Assembly: GCA_022844125.1 (NCBI GenBank)
Contig: JALHMI010000014.1
Location: 195,298 to 244,774 of the forward strand
Direction: 5' to 3'
Length of the DNA stretch: 49,477 bases
Origin: Pirellulales bacterium
GTDB taxonomy: Bacteria; Planctomycetota; Planctomycetia; Pirellulales; PALSA-1355
The position numbers and the translations under genes were made by a program. The notes under the pieces were generated by a model that worked only from the letters and a program-made list of their open reading frames with translations, did not search any database and was not told where the DNA came from. This document shows, in pieces, positions 1 through 7,863 of the stretch; the stretch's first letter is position 1; each line of letters opens with the position of its first letter.

Positions 1-7
1 CATCGCA

Positions 8-1402
8 ATGCTGAAACAAGCAGACGTCGTCTCGCAGCGCGAGGCAACGACGCAGCGCGACTCCGCAGTGAGCGTGTTTCCGCTCCCGCTGACTCCCTTC
101 GAGTACTACTACCTGCTCGAAGACCGCTGCGATTATCCGGCGGTGTTCGAGATTCACCTCGAGTGCCGCGGGCGACTCAATCGGGCCGCGTTCGCGAAAG
201 CCTATCATTTGGCTCACGCTCGGCATCCGCTACTCTCGGCACGGTTGGAGAAAGCGGCGAACGGTTGGCCGCAGTGGGTGGCTGGCGAGCGGCCGCCGAT
301 TCGCTGGAAAGCGGACGCGCCCCCGCCGCGCGAGATGTTCGACGGCGTGCCGGTGTCGCCACGACTGGCAGTCAGCGTGAACGAGTCCGGCGAGCGGAGC
401 CGGATCATCTTCAACTTCCATCACGTGGCCGTCGACGGGATGGGCGGCTTCATGTTCATCACCGACCTGATGGTCGCGTATGCGCACTACAGCGGCGGCG
501 AACCGGGCGATCCCTCGCTTCGCACGCTGATGCCGGCGCTGCTGCGCGACCGCAACGAGCACACGCTGTTTCGCCGAGGCTTTTCGCTCTCCGATCTGCC
601 GGGCCTGGCGCGGGTGTCGGTGCCGCTGTTGCTGCAGCGCGTGGCGCGGGTCGAGGCGCGGGGTGCGCAAGCTTCGGACGACACGGTGTCTGGGAGAGTG
701 GCGGCCGAGCCGTGCAAGTTCCTGATTCATACGCTGGACGCGGACGAAACGGCCGAGCTGTCGAGCGTGGCCCAGTCGCAGGAAGTGCGGCTGCATGAGC
801 TACTGTTGCGCGATTACTTCCTGACGCTGGCCGAGTGGAATCGCGAGACGAGCCAGCGGCGGCTGCCGATCCGCGTGCTGGTGCCGGTCAACTTGCGGCG
901 CCGCGAGCACTTGCGGATGCCGGCCGCGAACATCTTCGGCTATACGTTTCTCGCGCGGCGGATTGCCGACTGCGCCGATCCGCGGGCCTTGCTGGCCTCG
1001 ATCGGCCAGGAAATGACTTCAATCAAGAGCACGCGGCGGGCGCAGTACTATGAGGCGGGGCTGCGGCTGTCGTGCATCTGGCCGCGGATGCTCAGGAAGT
1101 CGCTCGAGCGGAAGAACCCGTTCGCCACGGCCGTGTTCACGAACTTGAACGGCGGTTTCGATCGCGTGCCATTGCCGTGGGGCGATGGCGGGCGGGTCGT
1201 GGGCGACATCGTGGTCGAGAACGGCTACGGCGCCGGGCCGATCCGGCCCGACACGCGGCTCTCGCTGGCCGTGCACAACTACGCCGACCGGCTGTCGCTC
1301 TGCCTGCGATACGACGAGCACGTGTTCGCGGCGGACGAGCCGCAGGCTTTCTTGCAGGCGTATCTCGACCAACTCCGCATGACGCGGGCGGCACGGGCCT
1401 GA
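8..1402 (+). CDS. Stand-alone condensation-domain acyltransferase
   Basis: The 464-residue protein carries HHVAVDG at about residues 138-144, which matches the HHxxxDG catalytic motif of the condensation-domain superfamily (NRPS C domains, PapA-type and WS/DGAT-type acyltransferases). In that family the second His and the Asp support transfer of an acyl group to an amine or hydroxyl. No carrier, adenylation or thioesterase domain is attached, and none lies nearby, so a free-standing acyltransferase is more likely than an NRPS module. I see no signal peptide or membrane segment, so it is probably cytoplasmic. The length fits a single C domain. The ATG lies only seven bases inside the window, so a start further upstream cannot be excluded. 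The substrate is unknown. It is followed by the BlaI promoter region. Confidence 0.7.
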   Translation: MLKQADVVSQREATTQRDSAVSVFPLPLTPFEYYYLLEDRCDYPAVFEIHLECRGRLNRAAFAKAYHLAHARHPLLSARLEKAANGWPQWVAGERPPIRWKADAPPPREMFDGVPVSPRLAVSVNESGERSRIIFNFHHVAVDGMGGFMFITDLMVAYAHYSGGEPGDPSLRTLMPALLRDRNEHTLFRRGFSLSDLPGLARVSVPLLLQRVARVEARGAQASDDTVSGRVAAEPCKFLIHTLDADETAELSSVAQSQEVRLHELLLRDYFLTLAEWNRETSQRRLPIRVLVPVNLRRREHLRMPAANIFGYTFLARRIADCADPRALLASIGQEMTSIKSTRRAQYYEAGLRLSCIWPRMLRKSLERKNPFATAVFTNLNGGFDRVPLPWGDGGRVVGDIVVENGYGAGPIRPDTRLSLAVHNYADRLSLCLRYDEHVFAADEPQAFLQAYLDQLRMTRAARA

Positions 1403-1434
1403 GCTGGGCATTTATCGACCGGCGGCAAGCGCTC

Positions 1435-1462
1435 TTGCATTTTACTACATATGTAGTATTAT
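1435..1462 (+). promoter_or_regulatory. blaI promoter with BlaI-type operator in its spacer
   Basis: A TTGCAT -35 (1435-1440) and TATTAT -10 (1457-1462) are separated by 16 bp. A perfect 16-bp palindrome, TACTACATATGTAGTA (1443-1458), fills that spacer. It contains the TACA/TGTA core of BlaI/MecI operators. A repressor bound here would block RNA polymerase directly, so autoregulation of the blaI-M56 pair is expected. GGAGG at 1494-1498 sits nine bases before the blaI ATG. Confidence 0.8.
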
Positions 1463-1507
1463 GAGCGCCGTTGGCTGAAGCTCCCCAATGCACGGAGGTC
1501 TTCATCG

Positions 1508-1900
1508 ATGGCCAAGAAACGCACCACGCCGCGGCTTTCGCCCGGCGAGATGGAAGTGCTGCAAATGCTGTGGCAGCACGGGCCGGTCACGCTCTCGGAA
1601 GCGCAGGCCAAGCTCGGCCGCGAAATCGGCTATACCACGATTCAAACCCGGCTCAATCGGCTGGTGGAAAAGAAGCTGGTTGCCCGCAGTGCCGAGCGGC
1701 CGGCGCAGTACTCGGCCGCGATTGAACCGGCAGAGGTCAGCGCGGGGCATCTCGCTTTGCTCGTGAAGCGCACCGGGGGCGGCAGCGTGGTGCCGCTGGT
1801 GGCGCACCTGGTGCGCGACTGGGCGCTGTCGGCCGAGGAGATCGCCGAGCTCAAGCAGTTGCTGGCGGAAGCGGAACGGCAAAGCAAAAAGAAATCATGA
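1508..1900 (+). CDS. blaI: BlaI/MecI/CopY-family transcriptional repressor
   Basis: This 130-residue protein matches the size and layout of BlaI-family repressors: an N-terminal winged helix (residues about 8-75, starting SPGEMEVLQMLWQHGPVT) and a C-terminal helical dimerisation part ending in a Lys-rich tail. In the family, the dimer binds TACA-N-TGTA operators and is inactivated by proteolysis triggered by the paired M56 membrane protease. Here a perfect operator lies in the promoter, and the M56 gene follows after 12 bases with its own AAAGGAG site, so the two probably form one transcription unit. The ATG at 1508 is chosen because GGAGG lies at the right distance. Planctomycetes often carry many such pairs with no link to beta-lactams, so the signal sensed here is unknown. 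Confidence 0.9.
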   Translation: MAKKRTTPRLSPGEMEVLQMLWQHGPVTLSEAQAKLGREIGYTTIQTRLNRLVEKKLVARSAERPAQYSAAIEPAEVSAGHLALLVKRTGGGSVVPLVAHLVRDWALSAEEIAELKQLLAEAERQSKKKS

Positions 1901-1912
1901 AAGGAGCTCGCG

Positions 1913-4900
1913 ATGCAAGACTATCTGTCGGATGTGACGGCGCGCTGGCTCCTCGTGGAACTGGCCCGCACGACGCTGCTGGTGGCAGTGCTCGGAGTCG
2001 CCGCGTGGCTGGTGCTGCGACTCGCGCGCGTTAATTCGCCGGCGCTGCACCGCGTGTGCTGTGTGATGGTGCTGCTGGCGGGCTGGACTCTGGTCCGCTG
2101 GCCGGTGGATGTGGCCTGGTATGAAGCGCCGCAGCCGCCGGTGGTTGCTGAGGTCGCTGTGGAAGTTGCCGAGGAGCCGGAGAGCTTCACGCCGCCGATC
2201 GATCCGGCGCTCTTGTCGCCGCCGCCGGAGTTTGGGGCGGGAATGGCCGCGCCGGCGATGGCGGCGCCGGAAGTTGATGCCGCGACTGCGGAGCCTCTGC
2301 CCGCGCCTCTGCCGGAGCCGGTGCCCGAGGTCGCACCTCAGCCGGCGTGGCAAATCGCTTGGGAGCAGTTGGGCGTCGCGGTCTGGCTCGTCGGCATCGT
2401 GGCTGTAGTCGGGTGGTGGATCATGGGCTACCTGCGTTTTCTGTGGCAGATGCCGCGTGGCTTGGAAAGTTCGCCCGAGTGGCAGGCGGAGTTCGCGGCT
2501 GCCTGTGCGGGGCAGGGGAGGGCGGGGCGCGTCGAGTTTCGGGTGACCGAAGAGGCGGGGCCGCTGCTCTGCCGGCTGCCGCGGCGCACGGTGCTATTGG
2601 TGCCGCGCGTGATGTGGAGCGCGCTCGATGCTGTCGAGCGCCGGGCGATTCTGCGGCATGAGCTGGAACACCTCACGCGCGGCGACTTGTGGAAGTCGCT
2701 CGCCGTGCGCGTGCTGGCGCTGCCGCACTGGTTCAACCCGGTGGCGTGGCTGGCAGTGCGGAGGTTTGACGATGCGGCAGAATGGGCCTGCGACCGGGCG
2801 GCGATGAACCAGCAGCCGACGGCTTATGCGGCGATGCTGCTCCGGCTGGGAGAACTGGCTGGCACGCGGGCCCGATTTGGTTCGGCGATGAGCAATCGCC
2901 CGCTGACGACCCGGATTCGACGGCTCCTGACTCTCAACGGAACGGAGGATAGTGCGATGAAGAAGGCCTGTTTGATGTCGCTGCTCTTGCTCGTGGTGCC
3001 GCTGGCGCTGGTGCGGGTGAACCTGGTGGCGGAGGAGCCGGAGGCGAAACCGCCGCAAGGAATCGAGTTCTTCGTCGGACACTCAGAGCCGAAAACCCAG
3101 CCAGCCGAAGCGTCAACCGAGCAGCCAGTAGCAAAGGACGAATTGTCTCGCGATGAGCCGAAAGTTCCGGTTTCGCCCGGGGCAGAGGATCGACCTTCCC
3201 CGCCGGAAAGGATGCCGGTTGGAGAGCTTGGCGACAAGAAGCCGGCCGATGATCCGGTGAAGCTCGCGCAGCGGAGGATGGTGGAGTTTGCGAAGAAGAC
3301 TTACGAGGCGAATGACGCAGCGTACAAAGCCGGCACGGTCACGCTGGACCAGGTATTTCACTGGTCGAACTTGTGGCTGAATGCCGAGTTGGCGATCGCC
3401 GAGTCTCGCGAGGAGCAAATTGCTGCCGCACAGAGAAATCTGGCACGGCTGAAGGTCATCGAAGCCAACATTCGGCGCTTGTATGAACAAGGCAGCCGTG
3501 GCGGCGAGCAGAACGCGATGTCGGCGGCGAATTACCATCTGGCCGACGCCGAGCGCCGGCTGGCCGAGATCGAAGGGATGCCGGAGCCGCAGGCGACAGC
3601 GCCGCAACCTGCCGCCAATCGCGCCTTAGTGGACTCGGCCAAACAGGCCTTTGAAGCGACGACCGCGGCCTACAACGCTGGCACAGGCACGCTTGATACC
3701 GTAATCTCTTGGTCCAATCGCTGGCTTGCCGCTGAACTGGAAATCGCCCGCTCTCGTGAGGAGCAACTCGCTGCGGCCCAGGCGCACCTGGAACGGATTG
3801 GAGACCTGCACAACAAGGTGGAGGCCCTGTATCGCACCGGTTCCAACGGCGGCGAAGCAAACGCGATGGCGACGGCCAAGTACTACCTGGCAGATGCGAT
3901 GCGGCGGCTAGAAACCCTCAATAAAGAATCGACGCAACTCGCGGCACAAATGTCACAGTTATCTCCGAAACTATCCACAATCACGCCGCAACCTGATTTG
4001 TCCTCGGCAACTCCGCGGCCAACTCCACGTGGAGAATCACCCGGCAAGGTGAAGATAGGTAGCCGAAGTTTCTATGTTGACGATCCTGAGCTGAATGAGG
4101 TGCTCAAATCGATCTTGCAGAAAGGAACGCCGACGAGCGAAACGCTTGACGCGCTCAAAGCAATTCGCAGGAGAGGGCTTCAAACCGATGGTACCGTCGC
4201 CGAAGTCATCTCAACTGGCCTCGCTCCCGAGTTGGTGCAGCTTCTAGGACACAAAGACGTCGACATTCGTGAACACGCGGAGATGATGCTGTGGACGGTC
4301 TATGGTCCTTCCGACCCGGCGCTTAAGAAGGGTGCCGACCGCGACAATCCGGAAATAGCCAAGCGGGCTCAGCGATTAATGCGCTCGACGGGACGAATTG
4401 CACAATCGGTGAAACGTGCTGATCCGCTGCCACAAACGCCGCCGGTAGTCACGCAACCGCCCAAAACTGGGCCGCCCGCCCCGCCGGCCGTTGGCGGTAC
4501 GTACGAGGATCGGACCTTTCAGCAGTGGGTCGAGATATTCAAGACGGAACTGGAACCCAGCTCTCGCAAGCTCTCGCTCGCTGCTTTGCGGGTGTTCGCC
4601 GTGAATGGTCACGGCAAGGAAGTGGCAGAGCTACTCATCTCGACGCTTGGCCCGATGATGCCGGAGGCTTCACGCGACGACGATTCACCTGATGAACAAG
4701 ACCAACAATTGTTAACGCTTGTTGAGGACGGAGCCGACACGTTGCGGCGTGTTCCTCGACACGAGTTGCTCCCCGTGCTGTCGCAGACCCTCGAAAACGG
4801 AACTACACCAGAACGCCGGTTTGCATTATTTGGCGCTCCCCACATGATAGACGAGTTTCTGCCGGTGTACCTGAGGCTCATGCGCGATTCGGACGAGGCA

Positions 4901-6214
4901 GTCGCGGTTCAAGCAATGGAGAGAGCAAACGAAATCTCCGCAGCCCGCGTCATGGGGGAGTTCAAGGCGGCTTTTGATTTTCCTCGGTCAGAGTCGATGT
5001 GGGCGATTCAGCGACTGCCAGCGCTGATCAAAGTGAACCCCAATCTAAAGCCGCTGTGTAGCGGGCCGGTGCATCTGTTGGGCAGCGAAGACGAGAAACT
5101 TAGGGACGCCGCGTTCCGCTCGCTGCAGGCCATTGGCATGGCGGCGCGGGCCGCACTCAGGGAAGGGAGCAAAACGGCAACAGGCCAGGTGTCGACGACG
5201 ATAGCCGATTTACTTTCCGCGCTACCTGAGGCCGAGCGACTTGGTATCCAAACCTCGCCACCGGCTCCCAGAAGCGCGAACTCGACGCCTACTCTTGCGC
5301 CAGCAACATCGGAAGCTCTTGCGCCAGCAACATCGGAAGCGGCCCGGCCGCCAGCGCGAACGCTCCGGCGCTCGCGAGAATTTCGCGAAGGCATGCCTAC
5401 GCTCATCGAGAAGGTCGAATTGCACTACGACGGCAAGTCCTTCGACCAATGGCGGACGCAGTTGCAAACTGACTTAAGTCCAACGCTGCGCAAGGAAGCG
5501 ATGTACGCGATGGCGGAGTTTGCGGCGCATGGCTATGGCAAGGAAGCGGCGGAGGTGATCTTCGAGACGATGAGTAACTATTCCGTCTGGACGATCGATA
5601 ACTCGGCCGAGGGCCAATTGAAGCAAGCCGCGCTGTTTGCCGCCAAGAGGGTAGCGACGGCCGATCGACTGCCGGCGATTGCTGAAGCACTCACGTCGGG
5701 CAATAAGAATGAACGGCTGTTCGCGCTGCAAATCATTCCGCTGGACGCGGCGAAGGACGAAATCATACCGCTCTTGGTCGCTGCACTGGATGACATGGAC
5801 TCCGCAGTCGTCAGTTTGGCTCGGATGCAACTGGCGATAGTCGATCACGACAATCCTAAACTGATCGCTTCACTGGAGAGTGGATTAGCTTCGAACGACC
5901 CGCAAATCGTGCAAAACGCCGTTCAGATTGTACGTGGCGGCAGCTCGCGACCCTATCCGACGCTGTTGCCTAAAGCCCTTGCCCTGATCGACCATGACAG
6001 TCCTGACATTCGCGATGTTGCTATCCGAACCCTTACTGCGTTGAGCACGGGACCTGAACAGCCGGCGTATGTCGAAGCACTGGAAGAGATCGAGACTGGC
6101 GGCGGACCGCAGGCATTGAATGCGGTGAAAGTTCTGGACGGAAAGATTGGCGAGCAACGGCTACTGCAACGGATGCCGCCGCTTGACTCGCAGCCGATCG
6201 ATCGGCGGAAGTAA
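1913..6214 (+). CDS. BlaR1-like M56 membrane peptidase fused to helical repeats and HEAT-like repeats
   Basis: The protein has 1433 residues, far longer than the roughly 600 of classical BlaR1. The N-terminal part has hydrophobic segments near residues 17-35, 43-60 and 145-170, and a zinc-protease HELEH motif at 249-253 followed by TRGDLW, typical of M56. Another hydrophobic segment near 349-367 (starting MKKACLMSLLLL) would pass the chain across the membrane. Instead of a penicillin-binding sensor there are two similar helical repeats of about 100 residues (about 455-553 and 568-669, each with WSN.WL.AEL and SREEQ) and then a long region with HEAT-like helical pairs to the C-terminus. An exact 8-residue tandem duplication (LAPATSEA) lies at about 1127-1142. 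It follows blaI by 12 bases and has the AAAGGAG ribosome site. Inference: a receptor protease that cleaves or activates cleavage of BlaI, with a protein-binding sensor domain. Confidence 0.8.
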   Translation: MQDYLSDVTARWLLVELARTTLLVAVLGVAAWLVLRLARVNSPALHRVCCVMVLLAGWTLVRWPVDVAWYEAPQPPVVAEVAVEVAEEPESFTPPIDPALLSPPPEFGAGMAAPAMAAPEVDAATAEPLPAPLPEPVPEVAPQPAWQIAWEQLGVAVWLVGIVAVVGWWIMGYLRFLWQMPRGLESSPEWQAEFAAACAGQGRAGRVEFRVTEEAGPLLCRLPRRTVLLVPRVMWSALDAVERRAILRHELEHLTRGDLWKSLAVRVLALPHWFNPVAWLAVRRFDDAAEWACDRAAMNQQPTAYAAMLLRLGELAGTRARFGSAMSNRPLTTRIRRLLTLNGTEDSAMKKACLMSLLLLVVPLALVRVNLVAEEPEAKPPQGIEFFVGHSEPKTQPAEASTEQPVAKDELSRDEPKVPVSPGAEDRPSPPERMPVGELGDKKPADDPVKLAQRRMVEFAKKTYEANDAAYKAGTVTLDQVFHWSNLWLNAELAIAESREEQIAAAQRNLARLKVIEANIRRLYEQGSRGGEQNAMSAANYHLADAERRLAEIEGMPEPQATAPQPAANRALVDSAKQAFEATTAAYNAGTGTLDTVISWSNRWLAAELEIARSREEQLAAAQAHLERIGDLHNKVEALYRTGSNGGEANAMATAKYYLADAMRRLETLNKESTQLAAQMSQLSPKLSTITPQPDLSSATPRPTPRGESPGKVKIGSRSFYVDDPELNEVLKSILQKGTPTSETLDALKAIRRRGLQTDGTVAEVISTGLAPELVQLLGHKDVDIREHAEMMLWTVYGPSDPALKKGADRDNPEIAKRAQRLMRSTGRIAQSVKRADPLPQTPPVVTQPPKTGPPAPPAVGGTYEDRTFQQWVEIFKTELEPSSRKLSLAALRVFAVNGHGKEVAELLISTLGPMMPEASRDDDSPDEQDQQLLTLVEDGADTLRRVPRHELLPVLSQTLENGTTPERRFALFGAPHMIDEFLPVYLRLMRDSDEAVAVQAMERANEISAARVMGEFKAAFDFPRSESMWAIQRLPALIKVNPNLKPLCSGPVHLLGSEDEKLRDAAFRSLQAIGMAARAALREGSKTATGQVSTTIADLLSALPEAERLGIQTSPPAPRSANSTPTLAPATSEALAPATSEAARPPARTLRRSREFREGMPTLIEKVELHYDGKSFDQWRTQLQTDLSPTLRKEAMYAMAEFAAHGYGKEAAEVIFETMSNYSVWTIDNSAEGQLKQAALFAAKRVATADRLPAIAEALTSGNKNERLFALQIIPLDAAKDEIIPLLVAALDDMDSAVVSLARMQLAIVDHDNPKLIASLESGLASNDPQIVQNAVQIVRGGSSRPYPTLLPKALALIDHDSPDIRDVAIRTLTALSTGPEQPAYVEALEEIETGGGPQALNAVKVLDGKIGEQRLLQRMPPLDSQPIDRRK
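5292..5339 (+). repeat. Exact 24-bp tandem duplication inside the M56/HEAT gene
   Basis: Two identical 24-bp units (5292-5315 and 5316-5339), each beginning CTCTTGCGCCAGC, lie head to tail. They keep frame and encode LAPATSEA twice within a Pro/Ala-rich linker between two HEAT-like blocks. This looks like a recent slippage or duplication event. Confidence 0.9.
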
Positions 6215-6259
6215 GCCGCGGCTGTTGAGTCACACGTCGCTTGCGTTGAGAAGGCAGTT

Positions 6260-6281
6260 CCCAGGGAAGGCATTCCCTGGG
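6260..6281 (+). repeat. Hairpin CCCAGGGAA/TTCCCTGGG, dispersed type F
   Basis: A perfect 9-bp inverted repeat with a GGCA loop is followed by CTTTAAG. A related hairpin with the same layout (CCCGGCGAA, four-base loop, TTCGCCGGG, CTTTAC) lies at 9283-9304. Both are shortly downstream of forward genes and both are preceded by GGAAGGCA-like sequence. It could serve as a weak terminator or be a REP-like element. Confidence 0.6.
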
Positions 6282-6340
6282 CTTTAAGTGGGTGTGGAAC
6301 TTTTTAGCGGGGTGCGTGCGGCGGAAACTTTTTCGCCGGG

Positions 6341-6369
6341 TGCCACTGCTGGCCCAGCCCAGCAGTGCT
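6341..6369 (+). repeat. Palindromic repeat, CACTGCTGG type, copy 1
   Basis: CACTGCTGG (6344-6352) and CCAGCAGTG (6359-6367) form a perfect 9-bp stem with a 6-base loop. GGTGCCA precedes the stem. The same stem recurs in the opposite overall orientation at 6473-6495. Confidence 0.75.
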
Positions 6370-6470
6370 CCTGCCTGAGCTTGGCTTGCTCGATCATGGC
6401 CGATATTTGCTGTCTCGTGTGAGATGATGCGAATCGGCAGTTCATACAGCAAGGCAAGATCAGAAGGACA

Positions 6471-6502
<32 letters not shown>

Positions 6503-6533
6503 CATTGAACATGTGCGGCGCAAAATATTTCTC

Positions 6534-6572
6534 TTGCGTTCTCCATGTGTATTGCTACACTAATACACATGG
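6534..6572 (+). promoter_or_regulatory. GntR-operon promoter with palindromic operator at the start codon
   Basis: TTGCGT (6534-6539) and TACACT (6556-6561), 16 bp apart, form a plausible promoter. A palindrome with 11-bp perfect arms (CCATGTGTATT at 6543-6553 and AATACACATGG at 6562-6572, spacer 8) covers the -10 and ends in the ATG at 6569. Transcription would be expected to begin at or just before the ATG, so the mRNA is probably leaderless. The palindrome is the obvious site for autoregulation by the GntR protein. Confidence 0.65.
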
Positions 6573-6973
6573 CCGCCGACTTTCTATTCCAGGTGTTTCC
6601 CAACTCGGGTCTGCCGATTTACCGGCAGCTCATCGACCAGGTGCGGCATCACGTGGCCAGCGGCCGGGTGAAGCCGGGCGATTTCCTCCCCTCGGTCCGC
6701 CAGGTGGCGCTCGAGCTGGAAGTGAACCACATGACCGTCTCCAAAGCGTACTCGCTGCTGGAGCGCGACGGCGTGGTGGAGCTGGTCCGGGGGCAGGGGA
6801 TGCGCGTCGCCCCGCGGCCCGCGGCCAGTGAGAACGGCAGCGTGCGCGAGCGGCAGGAAAAGCTGCTGCCGCTGCTACGGCAGGTCGCAGCTGAGGCCTA
6901 CCAGCTCAATCTTTCGACCGCGCAGGTCAAGTCGCTCATCGATCGGGTCCTCAAGGAGCTCGACCAATCATGA
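6569..6973 (+). CDS. GntR-family regulator, YtrA subfamily
   Basis: The 134-residue protein starts MAADFLFQVFPNSG and has the winged helix of GntR regulators at about residues 15-75 (IYRQLIDQVRHHVASG, then SVRQVALELEVNHMTVSKAY). Only a short helical tail of about 55 residues follows, which is the YtrA layout. YtrA-type proteins repress adjacent ABC transporter genes. The ABC ATPase gene overlaps its end by four bases (ATGA), and the permease overlaps in turn, so this is a three-gene operon. The ATG at 6569 is preferred over an upstream in-frame ATG at 6545, because the latter falls inside the left arm of the operator and upstream of the -10. Confidence 0.88.
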   Translation: MAADFLFQVFPNSGLPIYRQLIDQVRHHVASGRVKPGDFLPSVRQVALELEVNHMTVSKAYSLLERDGVVELVRGQGMRVAPRPAASENGSVRERQEKLLPLLRQVAAEAYQLNLSTAQVKSLIDRVLKELDQS

Positions 6974-7863
6974 ATCCGTTTCCTCCCGAGAATGCCCTCG
7001 AGTTCCGCGCCGTTTCGAAGCTGTATGGCGAGCGGGCGGTGCTCGATCGGCTCGACCTGGCGATTCCCAGCGGCAGTGTCGTGGGCCTGCTCGGCAAAAA
7101 CGGCGCGGGCAAGACCACGCTGCTCCGCTGCGCTTTAGGACTCGCCAAACCGCAGCACGGCACGGTCACGATCCTGGGCGAACCGGCCTGGACGCTGAGC
7201 GCCAGTGCCAAGCAATACCTGGGCTACGTGCCGCAAACGCCGCAGCTCTATCCGTGGATGCGCGTCGCGCATCTGCTCGACTACACCGGCTCGTTCTACC
7301 GGCGCTGGAACGGGGCCCTCGTGCGGCAGCTTGCTGCCGATTGGCGACTTCCACTCAACCAGCGGGCCGGCACACTCTCAGTCGGCGAAGCCCAAAAGCT
7401 GACGCTGGTGATGGCCCTCGGTCACGAGCCGGATTTACTCATCCTCGACGAACCCGTGGCGAGCCTCGACCCTTCGGCCCGCCGCGAGTTCCTCAAGGTC
7501 GTGCTTGAGATCGCCGCCGGCGGCAATCGCACCGTGCTGTTCTCGACACACATCACGTCGGACCTGGAGCGCGTGGCCGATCGGGTGGCGATTTTGCAGA
7601 ACGGCAAGATCAGCTTCTTTGGCGAGCTCGGCGAGCTGAAGGACCAGATCAAGCGGCTGCGGCTCGTCTCGGTGAACACGTTCCCGGAGCGATTCGACAT
7701 GCCGGGCATTCTGACGCAGCGAATTCAGGGCAAGCAGGCCCTGGTCACGACGCGGCTGGTGACGCCCGAGATGCTGGACCGGCTGGAGACGGACTGGCAT
7801 GCGACGGTCGAGGTGGAAGATTTGAACCTGGAAGAGATCTTCCTGGAGCTGCACGATGAGTAA
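6970..7863 (+). CDS. ABC transporter ATP-binding protein
   Basis: A 297-residue ABC ATPase with Walker A GKNGAGKT (residues 42-49), a degenerate signature LSVGEAQK, Walker B LLILDEP followed by VASLD, and the switch histidine in FSTH. The C-terminal 80 residues form the extra domain seen in ABC-2-type ATPases. It should couple ATP hydrolysis to the membrane protein encoded next. It overlaps the GntR gene by four bases and the permease by eight, indicating translational coupling. The substrate is unknown. Relatives of this layout (YtrB-like) are associated with cell-envelope stress, but that is only a family-level analogy. Confidence 0.92.
   Translation: MNPFPPENALEFRAVSKLYGERAVLDRLDLAIPSGSVVGLLGKNGAGKTTLLRCALGLAKPQHGTVTILGEPAWTLSASAKQYLGYVPQTPQLYPWMRVAHLLDYTGSFYRRWNGALVRQLAADWRLPLNQRAGTLSVGEAQKLTLVMALGHEPDLLILDEPVASLDPSARREFLKVVLEIAAGGNRTVLFSTHITSDLERVADRVAILQNGKISFFGELGELKDQIKRLRLVSVNTFPERFDMPGILTQRIQGKQALVTTRLVTPEMLDRLETDWHATVEVEDLNLEEIFLELHDE

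Noticed and set aside
6545-6568. An upstream ATG adding eight residues to the GntR regulator
   Set aside because: It lies in the left operator arm upstream of the -10, so it would not be on the expected transcript.
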